Source of the DNA: Pohlia nutans
Taxonomy: Eukaryota > Streptophyta > Bryopsida > Bryales > Mniaceae
NCBI GenBank assembly: GCA_022496805.1
Contig: CM040094.1
Coordinates: 1,674,001 to 1,738,000 of the forward strand
Direction of reading: 5' to 3'
DNA: 64,000 nucleotides
Shown: one piece after another, positions 1 to 11,460 of the stretch
How the letters are laid out: each line of letters starts with the position of its first letter
Numbering within the stretch: the first letter of the stretch is position 1
The notes under the pieces: generated by a model
Database searches by the model: none
What the model was told of the DNA's origin: nothing
What the model saw: the letters and a program-made list of their open reading frames with translations, nothing else
Translations under genes and position numbers: made by a program

Positions 1-2170
1 CGGCGAACGGGAAAATCTCGTTCAAAGACTACGGAAAGCAACGAGTCTGTCTGGCCAGTCAGGCGCAGTTTGAAATTCCTGACATGGACGAACTCGATGC
101 AATGAAGAAGCAGAATGATCAATTACAGGCAGATGTCGCATCCCTTCGCTCCCATGTAGCCGAGCTCGAAGCAGGTATGTACTCCCTCCGTCCCAAAGTT
201 ATTGTCATGTTTGAAAGTCCTTTTTTAAGTAGGTCAAAAAAATACTTTCTTGTGGCTAATTTTATCTAGGTTGCAAAGAACACATGCAATGTTCTTCAAT
301 CATTCTAGTGACATAATTTGGAACCTTTTTTAATCATGTTTCTTACAGTATGATCAATGAAATTGGCTCAAAGAAATACCAAGCAAACAAGTTGGACAAT
401 AACTTTGGAACGGAGGGAGCATGTATGTACAAAACCCCCATTCTAGACTTTAGCAACATCCTCAAGTCATTCTTCTTCTGAAATCGGTTTTTGCGTGGTT
501 CACTTGATCTACGGAATTTATTTACAGAATGGATCTCCTGTACGAATCACATCAAATAAACAAGTTCACTCTTGGATTCCAATATGCCTACAAGGGATTT
601 TATCTTATTGACATTCTCCACTATTGTTAGAGCCAAGTTCCATGGGTTTGAGAAGTTGCTCATGGAAGTAGGCACGAGGAGGGGAAAGGTGGAACTTGGG
701 TTTGTCTCATACCTGGCCATGAAGTTGTGCACATTCCATGGACTTGCATAAAGTGAAACATGAACAAATTTGATTGGTTAGGGAAAAATTGCCTTCTCCA
801 CCACCTTTTTCTCAAAAGCTCACTTGAAATGTGGAACTTGGTCCCCGAAGTCCCTGAAAACTTGTCTTTAGTGAGATACTTCACCCATGGAAGTTGGCTC
901 TTAGTGTTTCGTCGAACACTTTCAGTCAAAAAACTTGACAGTCTTATGTGTAAGAGAATTACTGATTTTATCCTGTAAGGCATCCCATGGAACTAGCACC
1001 ATTTTCAAATAGCAGTTGTACCGAGTGTTTTCAAATGTCAGCCGTACTGAGTACTAGCTTGGCATAGTCATGAAGCTTCAGGTACCATGTGATTTTTAAA
1101 ACCATTTTGGAAAACTTTGTGCAGGAGTGAAGTCCACGGAATCCAACCTTACCATTGAAGCAGTCAGGGAGAAGACAAATAAGTTAACCTCAGAGGTACG
1201 CTCATCTTGGTATTCAATTTGTTAAGTCGACCAGGAACATGGACTAGAATTTGCGCATCATTTATAAAGCTTGTTTCTTTTCTGTAGTATTTTCATTGTC
1301 ATGCAGTTGAGCACGAGCAGCAGATCAAAATAACTCTTCAATGATAATCTTGAAAGTAGCACATGATGGCAGATTATGAGGGCTCACTTAACCTCATATT
1401 GAATGCCCTATACGAGTACCGCAGATAGAAGTCTTGGAAACCAAGGTGGAGGCGTTGCGAGAAGGCAGCGTCTTGGTGACACCTGAAGAGCGCCTGGAAG
1501 TACAGGCAGCCTATGATCACAAGTTGGGGCTATGGAGGAGGAGGAAGAAAATATATCAGGAATTGTGGGGCATGATCACCGAATCAATGACTGAAAACTT
1601 GAAAAATCTCAAGGTACTCGACCGACAGACTCCATTTCATTGAATTTATGTTGCATCTTGTTTTGAAATAGTGTCATTCTTTGTCCAGTTCAGTGTTCCT
1701 TCAAGCAACTATAGCGAACTAGGGAAGGGAACCCATTCCTGTGGGTTATAAAGTCACCCGTTTAGGCCACGAAACACGTGACTTGCAAGAAATGAGATGG
1801 TTCTAAATCCTATTACAGGCAAACATGCATCTAGATTCTGTTTCAAGGGAAGTCTAGGCTTGTGATCTGGACCCTACTACTTCTAACTCCAGCAATTTAT
1901 AACTCATTCATACAGTATTCAAATAATACACATTTAGTTGTTCTGAAAATTCTCAAAAATGGAGACAAGGTCCTACCTTAGCGAGACATGGTGCACGTCA
2001 TTGTATTTTATGGTGGTTCTTTCACATTATGTACTTTGTTTTGGCGGATAGAAACTGACCTCAGAAATTCTCTGCAGGAGGAGATTGGTATTGAGACCGA
2101 TGAAGATGTTGGCTGCAACATCACGGACTACAGCAACTTGGGAGCCAAGAAGCAGAAAAAGGGATTCTAA
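1..2170 (+). CDS. HOP2: HOP2/PSMC3IP homologous-pairing protein 2 (partial, C-terminal 174 aa)
   Basis: HOP2 pairs with MND1 in the nucleus and stimulates RAD51/DMC1 strand invasion in meiosis. I join exons 1-174, 1125-1195, 1425-1613 and 2078-2170 (TAA at 2168-2170). Every junction has GT/AG borders and the phases agree. The translation shows the family's GKQ-V-LA-Q-QFEIP segment just after the winged helix, then the coiled coil (DELDAMKKQNDQLQ), the SNLT linker, the VLVTPEER segment, the WRRRKKIYQELW motif and the closing EEIGIETDEDVG. The winged-helix N-terminus, about 50 residues judged by usual family length, lies upstream of the window. The SNLT linker is most like plant homologues. Intron 1 (175-1124) holds a short piece near 284-300 of the repeat also seen at 2357-2480. 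The gene is tail-to-tail with DRC5. Identification is by motif reading, with no database search. Confidence 0.93.
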
Positions 2171-3383
2171 GCTCAACTGAGGTGCACACTTAAATTTATC
2201 TTGTACAGTACAGTGAAGGACAAGCAGGATTGTGACCATAATTTCAAGATGCAAATGTACAAATGTAAGTAGTTCATATTTATGTTTCATGTTTTTTGTT
2301 AGCATTTTGGGTGATCCTATGTGGAGTTGCTTTTGTTCAAATTTTTTTTTTTTTAGACCAACACATACAATGTTCTTCATTGATTCCGATGATATAATTT
2401 TTTTTACCCATTTGAATTATAATTTTCAGATTAAACTTGTCATTTTCAAACCATGAATCCTTGGTCCTTTAAGGGGTAAAATGAATATTAAATTTTCTAA
2501 TTAGAAGGAGATGCCTCCACTGTTGGAAGCATGAAGATGAGGCCCTCTTTACAATTGGTTAAGTGGCCATGGAAAAAACCCCTCAAGGGACATGGCGTGT
2601 GTTCCAAAGGCTGGTCTAGTTTTTTGCATGTGGTGTAAAGCGAGAAGGGGGCACAAAATTGACTACTAACATTTTTAATACATTTTAAAAAGTAAGACAG
2701 TTTGTAACTTGAGTGTTCTTTCAAAAAAAAAGGGAAAAGGTCCTCTAAAATTTGTGTTGATCCCACCTCTTTTGTTGTGTGTGACAAAAATTCTGGGGAT
2801 TCAAAATTTGTGCACTTTTGTCGCCATGGACAAAAGTGTTGTTCATGTCATTCTCTCTTTTTGTTGTCCCTTGGATTAAAAATGTCAAATGTAAAGCGAC
2901 ATTCCATGGTCTTCTCAGTTTTCAAAACTCTCATTGGTTGCGAATTTGTATTCCGCATCTTCTCGCCTGTAAAGAGGGCCTGATTCTTCATCCAGAAAGC
3001 GTGAAGATCTTGTGACATCACACCTCTGACATCAGGTGCAAAGTTCGTTTGACTGCTTGATGCCCACCATGCACAAAATAATATCTGTGTGGGGTACCAT
3101 TATATGTATATAATTATTATTTTAGCACATATGATCCATACAGGTTGGAGTGAAGAGAAGATTGATTGAGATTACCCAAAGGGCGACACCCACTTTGATT
3201 GATAATCAATTGCAGGCTCCCATCAAGCACAAGTGAAAGTTTGATTGAAGGTCATGGCTATCGTGACGAGTAGAACATGTGATGGACATATGATTGAATT
3301 AAGAATAGATTTAGAGTATGAGCTTGTACAATTTTTAAAAGATTCATGTACATGAGGCCAGAATGCGTATGCCTGACTTGGTA
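2171..3383. other. Intergenic: HOP2 3' flank with a dispersed repeat piece
   Basis: No gene is visible. Positions 2357-2480 belong to a dispersed repeat whose ends read ACACATRCAATGTTCTTC and CCTTGGTCCTTTAAGGGG. Relatives lie at about 24866-25000 and 27300-27400. The CCTTTAAGGGG end resembles the termini of the TTAA-flanked elements. Several CCATGG-containing stretches recur between 2560 and 2910 without clear structure. Confidence 0.5.
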
Positions 3384-3932
3384 TTAACCCTTTAACGTCC
3401 CGATTCAACACTGTTTTCAAAGATTTGTTATAAAATGGTTGATGAGAAACAGAAATGGAGTTGATGTACAAAACAAAGTTGTAAATGCCAATGTGTAGAT
3501 AACATCTGTACGGTTGGATTCATCATATTTATTATTAATATTTTTAAAGTAATTTTGCAAGGTTTTCTCTTGAAATTCAATTAAAAATCCAAAATTAACA
3601 CAAAAAAATTTAAAAATATTGTAATGAAATTAGAATGACATGCACTACGAGGTGGTATGGTTTCCATTATTTGATTCTATTTACTATGGAAAATCATATT
3701 TAAGGTCTTTCTTTTTGAACTAAGATTGAAACTTGACATTAATCACTTTTGTAATTTTTCAAAAATTCACATTATCTTATTTGGAAGATCCATACCGTAC
3801 AAATGGTATTCAACTAGCACAAGAATGAAAAAAAATAAAAAATGGATGAAAAACATCCGGTACCTACAGAAATCGAGCTGCTGAAATTCATCCGGCGTCC
3901 AGATTCTGAACGCCGGCGCGCTAAAGGGTTAA
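3384..3932 (-). mobile_element. TTAA-flanked non-autonomous element, family A (549 bp)
   Basis: The element is bounded by TTAA at 3384-3387 and 3929-3932. It starts TTAACCCTTTAACGTCC and ends CTAAAGGGTTAA, so the termini are inverted. Family members are 18950-19498 (also 549 bp, opposite orientation), 59295-59841 (547 bp), 31196-32062 (with an insertion) and a truncated copy from 46447. TTAA target duplication plus CCC...GGG ends is the piggyBac signature; assignment to that superfamily is inference. No transposase is encoded. Confidence 0.8.
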
Positions 3933-4570
3933 GGTAAGTAGACCTAAAAGGAGCATTTATCTTAACCCCTAACCGCCCAACCATGCATATTTTGCTTGAT
4001 GTACAGATTTCATCCGTAGTTTCTCATCCATCATGCACTTTTTGTAGTGTGGCTTCTTTACTGAATTTTTTATGGGAAGTTAGCTTCATGTATGTGTGAT
4101 CCGATCGAAAAGGAAACAATTTCTGAAAAAAATATGCCTCATTTTGTGTTGCAGTGTTTCATCCAAAATTTTGAAGATTTTGGTCTAAAAGTGTTCTTGA
4201 AAAAAAAAATCATAAAATAAAGCATCCAAAAAATCTCCAAAAATCACTACACCTAGAGTACTACATTATAACCCATCACAACAAATTTCATCCACATATT
4301 GTCAAAATCTTATTCTCAATTGAATTACAAAATAATTTTTTATTTTATGTTTCAAAATTTGTAGAATTTTTTTAGTGATAGCAATCATAAATCTAACCAT
4401 ATAGATAGAATCTAAAATTAAAAATGTATAACTTTTATTCATACATCAAGTTCTAAATATTCATATTAATTGCATTTTATAATGCATCTTTGCAAAACTG
4501 CCTAAACTGGACATAGGTGAGGACGCTTAGGGGTTAAAGCCTGCGCATCGACTATACTGTGACATGGTAC
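3930..4570 (+). mobile_element. Foldback MITE, family H, copy 1, split by a family B insertion
   Basis: The left part (3930-3965) reads TAAGGTAAGTAGACC and runs to a TTAA. The sequence resumes at the duplicated TTAA (4534-4537) with the same AGCCTGCGCATCGACTATA stretch that follows TTAA in copy 2. Removing the 576-bp insert restores a half-element matching 4571 onward. Element A also ends at the TTAA overlapping the left tip. Confidence 0.72.
3962..4537 (+). mobile_element. TTAA-flanked non-autonomous element, family B (576 bp)
   Basis: It is bounded by TTAA at 3962-3965 and 4534-4537, starts TTAACCCCTAACCGCCC and ends GGACGCTTAGGGGTTAA. Related sequence occurs at about 26380-26949, 43908-44098 (truncated) and 62990-63311 (3' part). 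It sits precisely in a TTAA of the foldback MITE. Interior AT-rich, no coding capacity. Confidence 0.78.
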
Positions 4571-4710
4571 TAAGGTAAGTATATCTAAAAGGGAGCATTT
4601 ATCTTAAAGCGTGCGCATCGACTATAGTGTGACATTTTAGTAGTGAAATGTCACACTGCAGTAAATACGCAAGCTTTAAAGTAAATGCTCCTTTTAAGGT
4701 ATAGTTACTA
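4571..4710 (+). mobile_element. Foldback MITE, family H, copy 2 (140 bp)
   Basis: The left arm TAAGGTAAGTATATCTAAAA is mirrored by the right arm CTTTTAAGGTATAGTTACTA. The centre is a shorter inverted pair around GTGACATTTTAGTAGTGAAATGTCAC. It is nearly the same as the copy at 22967-23110 and adjoins copy 1 directly. Confidence 0.75.
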
Positions 4711-5419
4711 GCAGAAAGAAGAATTTGCCTTCAAGAACGGCATAGTAGAAGGTTTTCTTTTACCTTGCCACTCAAAGTAAAGGCTATTGCTTCACTCGCG
4801 TGGTTGTTTTCAACTTGTTCAAAGTTTCTACAACCTTCCCAACCCTGATGGCAGGCAGAGCCTGTCGTCTGAGTGGATTAGGCAAGCCTGTCGAATTTGC
4901 TTGCCTGCATTATAGAAAGTAATTTATAATCCTTTGATGTTAGTGTAAAATTATTTTACTAGATGGAAATTTGCTTGAACCATGTATCCTTGATGTTCGG
5001 CATGCCTAAGCTTAATACTCAACATCATGTACAAAATTATGTACATTGGTAATATTCCATGAAAAAACATGCCGAAAAGGATCTCTTTGAAAACTATTTC
5101 TGGATAGAGGGAATATACAATTGATCTCTATTGAAAACTATTTCTGGATTGAGAGAATATACAAGTGATCTCTATTGATCTCTAATATGAAATATACAAA
5201 ATCAATCTCTTTGAAAACTATGTGATTATTTTATTATGTGATTATTTTATTGATATTATTACAAAGTATGACTTTTATGAATAAGGGTCACTTTAGGATA
5301 TTAAAACTTAGAAGTTAAAGGTTAAATTATTTAAAATTATGCATGAATAATTTTTTTGTCAACATCTAAGTCCATATGACCTAGTTGGTAGAACTACCTC
5401 CAACAACCCAACTCTTTAT
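4711..5419. other. Intergenic between repeats and the DRC5 3' end
   Basis: No gene seen. A short tandem duplication lies at about 5081-5225, in which GAAAACTATTTCTGG and GATCTCTATTGA recur two to three times. The 3' UTR and polyadenylation site of DRC5 should lie here on the minus strand, but I cannot place them. Confidence 0.4.
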
Positions 5420-8400
5420 TTATGCCTTAGAATCGGTATTCTTTTTTACCTCGGTAGTCGGAGGCTCTACATTTACACTAACCCTAGCGTCCGGGTTATG
5501 CTTTCTCTTTTCTTCTTCTTCTTTCTTTTTCTTTTCTTCTTCTTCTTTTTTCTTCTCTTCTTCTAAGAAGACATCTTCTTCGTCGAATTTGCGGGCCATC
5601 AACAATGCCTCAAATTTGGCCTCTAAATCTGCTCCAAGGCCACATTTCTTCACATTTAGTTCTCTCATTTTCTTTTTGGCTAAAAGTCCAGTGTATATCA
5701 GTTGGCCCCCTGCAGCTCCAATGCCTGGATTGGCTGAAATATCAAGTTGTACAAGCTCGGATTGTGGTAAATGAAGCAATTTTGCTAATGCTTCCACACC
5801 TTCTACAGTAAACCCGGTTCCGGACATGCTCAATCTCTGCATTGAAACTCCACAAAATGTCATACTTTTAACCCCCTAAAGGTCCCCAATTTTCACCCCA
5901 AAAATAGACACCCTATCAAAGAAAGTACAATTCCAACCCAAAAATGAGATCCCAAAAAATTCATGATTGAATAGTGTTTATATTTGCAATGCCTAATACT
6001 ATGTAGAATATTGGAAGAATTGATTGTTAGCTTACAAGATTATAATGTTCAAAGTTTGCGTTCAATTTCTTTTGGGAGGACACTTTGACGCCTCTTGGGT
6101 CTTTAGAGGTTAAGGTAGAAATACAATGGTTCGTTAGGGTTTAATTTTGAAATTCATGATTGTACAAAATTCTAGTTCCTAATTTTCAAAAATTTAGAAA
6201 TCTGCTAGTTATGGCATTTCATATTTCACAAAGAGCTAAAAAAATTCAAATATTTTTATTTTTATTTTTATTTTTATTTTTTGCATATTGGTATGTAGTT
6301 TTCCAAAATTCAAACATACTTCAAATTTTACTTAATTATGTAATAAACGACCCATATGTAGGATAATGTAGTTGGTCATCAGGATTGACAAAAAATAATT
6401 ATAAATAAGAGAAACCCAAGTCATTAAGAAATTTCCATATTTTTTCAAAAATAATCTATTTTGTATGGAGTAAAAAGAAAATTTTGGAAAGAAAATTTCC
6501 AGATGAATAGAAAAAAGAAAAAAGAAGACCTATTTGGCAAGAATTGTCCCTGACAGCTGTATATGATAATTTCCATTGAATCAGTAATCGTTTACCATAG
6601 AATATATTTTAAATGAATAAATAAATAAGATTATTATTAGCTTGAATTTTTATATGTATATTAACCTGAAGAACTTGATTGTCCATCATATAATCAAATA
6701 TGCGGTGACCTCCATAATCTCCTAGATCATTTAGACGTAAATTTAATGATAATAAACTTTTATTGGCTGATAAAGAGTACCCAATAGCTCGTGTACCTGC
6801 AAAAAAACAACCTCATTTCAAAAATGTTATTGTTATATAAAATCTATTTGCAAAAGATAAACACTTAATTGAATGTTCATTTCAAATTTATTTTTATTTA
6901 AAATAAATAATAAATAAATTTATATATATAGACAACAATTCAAAATAAAATATAAAGATTTAAAAAATGGCATTGAACTCAATTTATATACTTATCCATA
7001 AATTAACAAGAAGTAAATAAAATGAAAAATACAATATATTAATTATGTTCCAAATGGAAAGACACCTTTAAGAATTCGAACCAATGTTTCCATGTGCTAT
7101 TTTATTTTGGAACAAAGGGAGTAAAAAATGACTAAATGAGATGCTTTTTTATTAAGAATTTGACTTTACCAATTTTTTTGATTTTGTTATTGCAAAGGTT
7201 GAGAAAAAAAACCACACAATTCTTTGCATCAAGAAGTTTAGCAAGATGTTCACATCCAGTATCACCAATCATGTTGTGTGAAAGATCCAAATTCACAACC
7301 GTAGGATTTTTTACCATTCCATCTACAAGGATTTTTACCTATGTACAAGATTTATTCAAATAAATAATGAAACTAAGCCATTCTATTTGTTTAAATAATT
7401 AAATAAATAATGTATGTTATGAGAAATTTAGAAATGTTTGGAATTTAAAAAAAATAGGAAAGAGCAATGTTGTACATGATTGTCATTTAATAAATTTGAT
7501 GATAGATTGAGTTCAGTAAGTGTATACGCGACTGAACAAAAATATGTCATTGACAAACAATCAGAGTTTAACATTCCAAAATCTTTGATATCATAACCCA
7601 TGCATACATTGGGTTTTCCATATTCAATCTTTAATGAACATAAATTCCTGTAACATATAATTGTGCATTGTAGAAGTGAATGAAATGAAATGACATTTAA
7701 TGTAACGTAAACATATAATTTAACAATGTAATAGAATTGTCAAAACAAATATTAATTTAATATATGTAGTTTTTTTAATGATAAATTTGGATTTATTATT
7801 AAAAAATTTAGTATAATTGTATCATCAAATCATCAAAAATGGATAACTTGAACTTACGACTGAAATCCATCATTTATGATGAGTAATTGCATATGAGAGG
7901 GAAATTTACGAACATCAATATTATGCACATATGGTGCACTTAACTTCATAATGTCACGTAAATCCTCTTCCCAATCTTTGGTCAATTCATAACTGTAATT
8001 GCATAAAAGCACAAATACTAAAATACACATCATTTGATGTTTTAAAACACTTGTATAAATTTTATATTATTTGACTTATTTCAACAATAACGTCAAATCA
8101 TACCAATTTCCAAATATAACTTTTTATTAAGTATAATAAAGCTTCATATTCATAAAGAGGTATAAATTTATAAACCTTTCCAAGAAATCATTTAAATTGC
8201 GTTCAAAGTACAATTGTTTCCATGAATCTCCATGACAAGCAATATCGCAATTTCGCCATCTTGGAAGAGATCTTCGTTTCCAATAGCTCTCTTCTATAAT
8301 CAACTACATACATAAACCATTAGTCATCAAAAGATGATAATTCTTTTAAAAATGAAATAATCTTTGTATTATTTTTGAAATATACAAACTAAATAATATG

Positions 8401-8899
8401 ATATTAAATTAGGATAAACTTTTGTACTAATTAATGATCATCATTTCTTGGACAAAATTACATTTACTTGTGAAGTTTTGTTCTTCAAATTTTTGTTTTG
8501 ATTTCATATTGTTTCTAAAATAAAGTAAGAACTTATATTCAAAAAAATTATATATAACACATATAAAATTAGACCTAAAATGTAAGTGATTAAGAACGAT
8601 CACCTCACATCGGAAACAAGTTCTAAAGGTAGATCAATTGGCAACAACCCAACAATACGTTCTCGGATATTTGATGGCATATCACCAAAATAAGGATAAT
8701 CTTTATAATTAATTGCTTTGATTGGTACGAGCATGTCTACTAATGTTGGTTGAAAATAGAATGGAGGTATTGGTACTCCTTCCTTCCAAATTTCTTCTTT
8801 CCTCTTTGGTTTTGGAGGTGGAGGTGGCTCTTCTTGTTCACCTTCTTTTTTTCCTTCTTTGCCTTCTTTTTCCTCTTCATTCTTTGCAACATCCGCCAT
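5420..8899 (-). CDS. DRC5: DRC5/TCTE1, dynein regulatory complex LRR subunit (complete, 7 exons, 480 aa)
   Basis: This is a leucine-rich-repeat subunit of the nexin-dynein regulatory complex (Chlamydomonas FAP155, animal TCTE1), which controls axonemal dynein. Minus-strand exons are 8899-8609, 8303-8176, 7992-7858, 7647-7476, 7338-7170, 6796-6666 and 5836-5420. All have GT/AG borders and add up to 1443 nt in one frame. Residues 1-45 are Glu/Lys/Pro-rich low complexity. IRERIVGLLPIDLPLEL follows at about 78-94, then EESYWKRRSLPRW and CDIACHGDSWKQLYFER, both family hallmarks. LRRs span about 220-410 (LNLSSNLLNDN, LDLSHNMIGDTG, LNLCNNKI, LNLRLNDLGDYGG). A Lys/Glu coiled coil fills about 430-460. 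The length fits the family, which is about 500 aa. I chose ATG 8899 (MADVAKNEEE) over an in-frame ATG at 8917 because it gives a conventional hydrophilic N-terminus. The gene implies motile cilia in the life cycle. Confidence 0.94.
5868..6113 (+). mobile_element. TTAA-flanked element (246 bp) in DRC5 intron 6
   Basis: It is bounded by TTAA at 5868-5871 and 6110-6113, starts TTAACCCCCTAAAGGTCC and ends GGGTCTTTAGAGGTTAA. It lies inside intron 6, and its edge is only about 30 bp from the acceptor of the last DRC5 exon (5836 side), so it may supply that intron's branch point or pyrimidine tract. A similar left end occurs at 45878. Confidence 0.7.
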
Positions 8900-10290
8900 T
8901 ATAACAACAATGACCAAATTACATTGTTTGATTTATAAAAAAAAATCTTTTATAAAAAATTCAAAAGGCCAATCATTCAATAAATCAATTTTGATAATAT
9001 TTCATTTGAACAAAGATTGCACTCAAAAAAATATACATCCAATAATGCAAAAACACATACTTTCAATTCAACTTATCTTTAGTGAATTTGATTTGGATAC
9101 AAATGGAATAATAAAGAAATATCATCATCAAAACAAACTTGAATAGATGATACTCAAAAAATTAGAAGAAGATACATTTAATGTCTCTAGTTGTTAAATT
9201 TTAACCAAAATAGCCTATATTGTTAGATTCAATTCTAAAATTTAAAAATAGGTAAAATGAAATTTCATTGCAATGATCTACAATATATTAGTATGCGATG
9301 ACAGTAAAAAAAATTCTAAAAATTAGGAACCAAATTGATTTATTACTATTGCATCTATAGAGTAATTTAACTAAATATGTTTTTTTACATTAGTAAATTA
9401 GTATAAGCATAATAAATGAAAATCTAAGACAAATTTTTGCAGGCCTATGCATGAAGACATTTTGATATATAAAACAAATGACCTAAACTTATGTATTTAT
9501 ATGTTTTTTCACATTCTCCATTATCCCTATCATTCACTATGAACTTTTGACATAGAAACAATGACCTAAACTTATATATTCATACAGCTCTCCACATTCC
9601 CCATTTTTTTTGACTCACAATGAACTATCTTTGTTTTTCCTTTAACTCACAATGAACTATGTCTTTAAACACTTTTTTTTAATTTTACCATGAACCTATT
9701 TCTAAATGTATTTTTTCAACTTTTAAGTAAGCCTTTTCAGAATTACACAACCAATAGAGAGCCATCTAACCTCCCTTTTTGCTCTATTTCCAACCTCTCT
9801 TTTGAATTATATTTGCGTAGAAGAGTCTTATCAAGGATTGTTCCTTTGTAGGTCAAGGACTTGGAGATTTGGTGGAAGGTGTGGGAGTTGTAGCAAGCTA
9901 TGGCAAGGATATTGTTTAGATTGTTTCGCAACTCAACCTAGACTAGTTTTTGGTTTGTTTTCGTTTCGATATGAGTTCCACACGTGTTCAATATGAGTTC
10001 CGCACGTGTTCAACATGAGTTTGTCAAAACTTTCCTCTTGGAACTGACTTTTTGGTTAACTCTATTAAATATTGTAGATGATACAAATTTTTAAGTAGAA
10101 AGTACACTATGACTCAGTGTGGAAAATATAGGTTTCCCTATGTCCACACTATGTGATTCTAATTTCCGCTCATGATAATATCCAAAACCAGTTACTACTT
10201 CACAATGCTTACCATGTTATAGGTTTGTTGTCTTTGCCCCACCAAAGGAGAGACTATAAAAATGCTTTGTTATCAAAGAGTTAGATGGCT
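8900..10290. other. DRC5 upstream region, AT-rich, no gene seen
   Basis: The DRC5 promoter and 5' UTR must begin just above 8899 on the minus strand, but no clear TATA element stands out. At about 9968-10015 a 22-bp unit (ATATGAGTTCCRCACGTGTTCA) is repeated about 2.5 times. Everything else is unassigned AT-rich sequence. Short open frames here have no recognisable content. Confidence 0.4.
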
Positions 10291-10299
10291 GAAAAATAT

Positions 10300-11460
10300 A
10301 AACAAGTGGTAAAAGTAAATCTAAGGTAAATACTAAGGCAAAGACTTGCTTGAATAGTGGAATTGGTGGTTGGGTCACAACTGTGATGGGGTCACAAGTG
10401 TGATGGCTTCAGAACAAATTTATGCAGAGAGTTGGATGTGATGGCTTGAGGAAAAGTCCACGGAGAGTTGGGTGTGATGGCTTCAAGAAAAGTAAAGACT
10501 AAAGTAGAAACTACGCAACTAGTCTCTTCTTTGAATAGTGAATAGTGGAATTGGTGGTTGGGTCACAACTGTGATGGGGTCACAACTGTGATGGCTTTAG
10601 AAAAAGTTTATGCGGAGAGTTGGATGTGATGGCTTGAGGAAAAGTCTACGGAGTGTTGGGTGTGATGGCTTCAAAAAAACTGAAGTAAATACTAAAGTAG
10701 AAACTACGCAAGCTTGCTTGAATAGTGAAATTGGTGGTTGAGTCACAACTGTGATGGTTGGAGAAAAAGTTTATACGGAGAGTTGAATGTGATGGCTTGA
10801 GGAAAAGTCTATGCAGAGTTGGGTGTGATGGCTTCAAGAAAAGCAAACACTAAAGTAGAAACTACGCAACTAGTCGCTTGCTTGAATAGTGGAATTGGTG
10901 GTTGAATCACAACTGTGATGGCTGGAGAAAAAGTTTATACGGAGAGTTGAATGTGATGGCTTGAGCAAAAGTCTACAAAGAGTTGGGTGTCATGGCTTCA
11001 AGAAAAGTAAACACTAGAGTAGAAACTACGCAACTAGTCACTTGCTTGAATAGTGGAATGGGTAGTTGGGTCACAACTGTGATGGCTGGAGAAAAGGTTT
11101 ATACGGAGAGTTGAATGTGATGGCTTGAGGAAAAGTCTACGGAGAGTTGGGAGTGATGGCTTCAAGAAAAGTAGACACTAAAGTAGAAACTACGCAACTA
11201 GTCACTTGTTTGAATAGTAAAATTGGTGGTTGGATCTCAATTGTGATGGTTCTAAGGAAAGTCTATGCACAGCTGGGTGTATTGGCTTCAGGGAAAGTGT
11301 GTATACAGAGTTGGGTATGATGATTCTAGAAAAAAATCTATACGGAGAGTTGGGTGGGGTTGCTCCAAGAAAAGTTTATACAAAGAGTTGGAAATGATGG
11401 CTTGAGGAAAAGTTTATATGAAGGGTTCAGTGTGATGGCTTTAATAAAAGTAAATACTAA
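10300..11460. repeat. Minisatellite, about 163-187 bp period with shorter sub-repeats
   Basis: The anchor AATTGGTGGTTGGGTCACAA recurs at about 10364, 10551, 10731, 10894, 11059 and 11222, spaced 163-187 bp apart. Each unit contains internal copies of GTGATGGCTTGAGGAAAAG and GTGATGGCTTCAAGAAAAG, and ends AAAGTAGAAACTACGCAACT. The last 230 bp consist only of degenerate sub-repeats. A relative of the array's left flank lies at 33630-33780. Confidence 0.8.

Noticed and set aside
5420..8899. Plant NBS-LRR or other immune LRR gene
   Set aside because: No NB-ARC or kinase domain. The EESYWKRRSLPRW and CDIACHGDSWKQLYFER blocks and the overall order fit DRC5/TCTE1.
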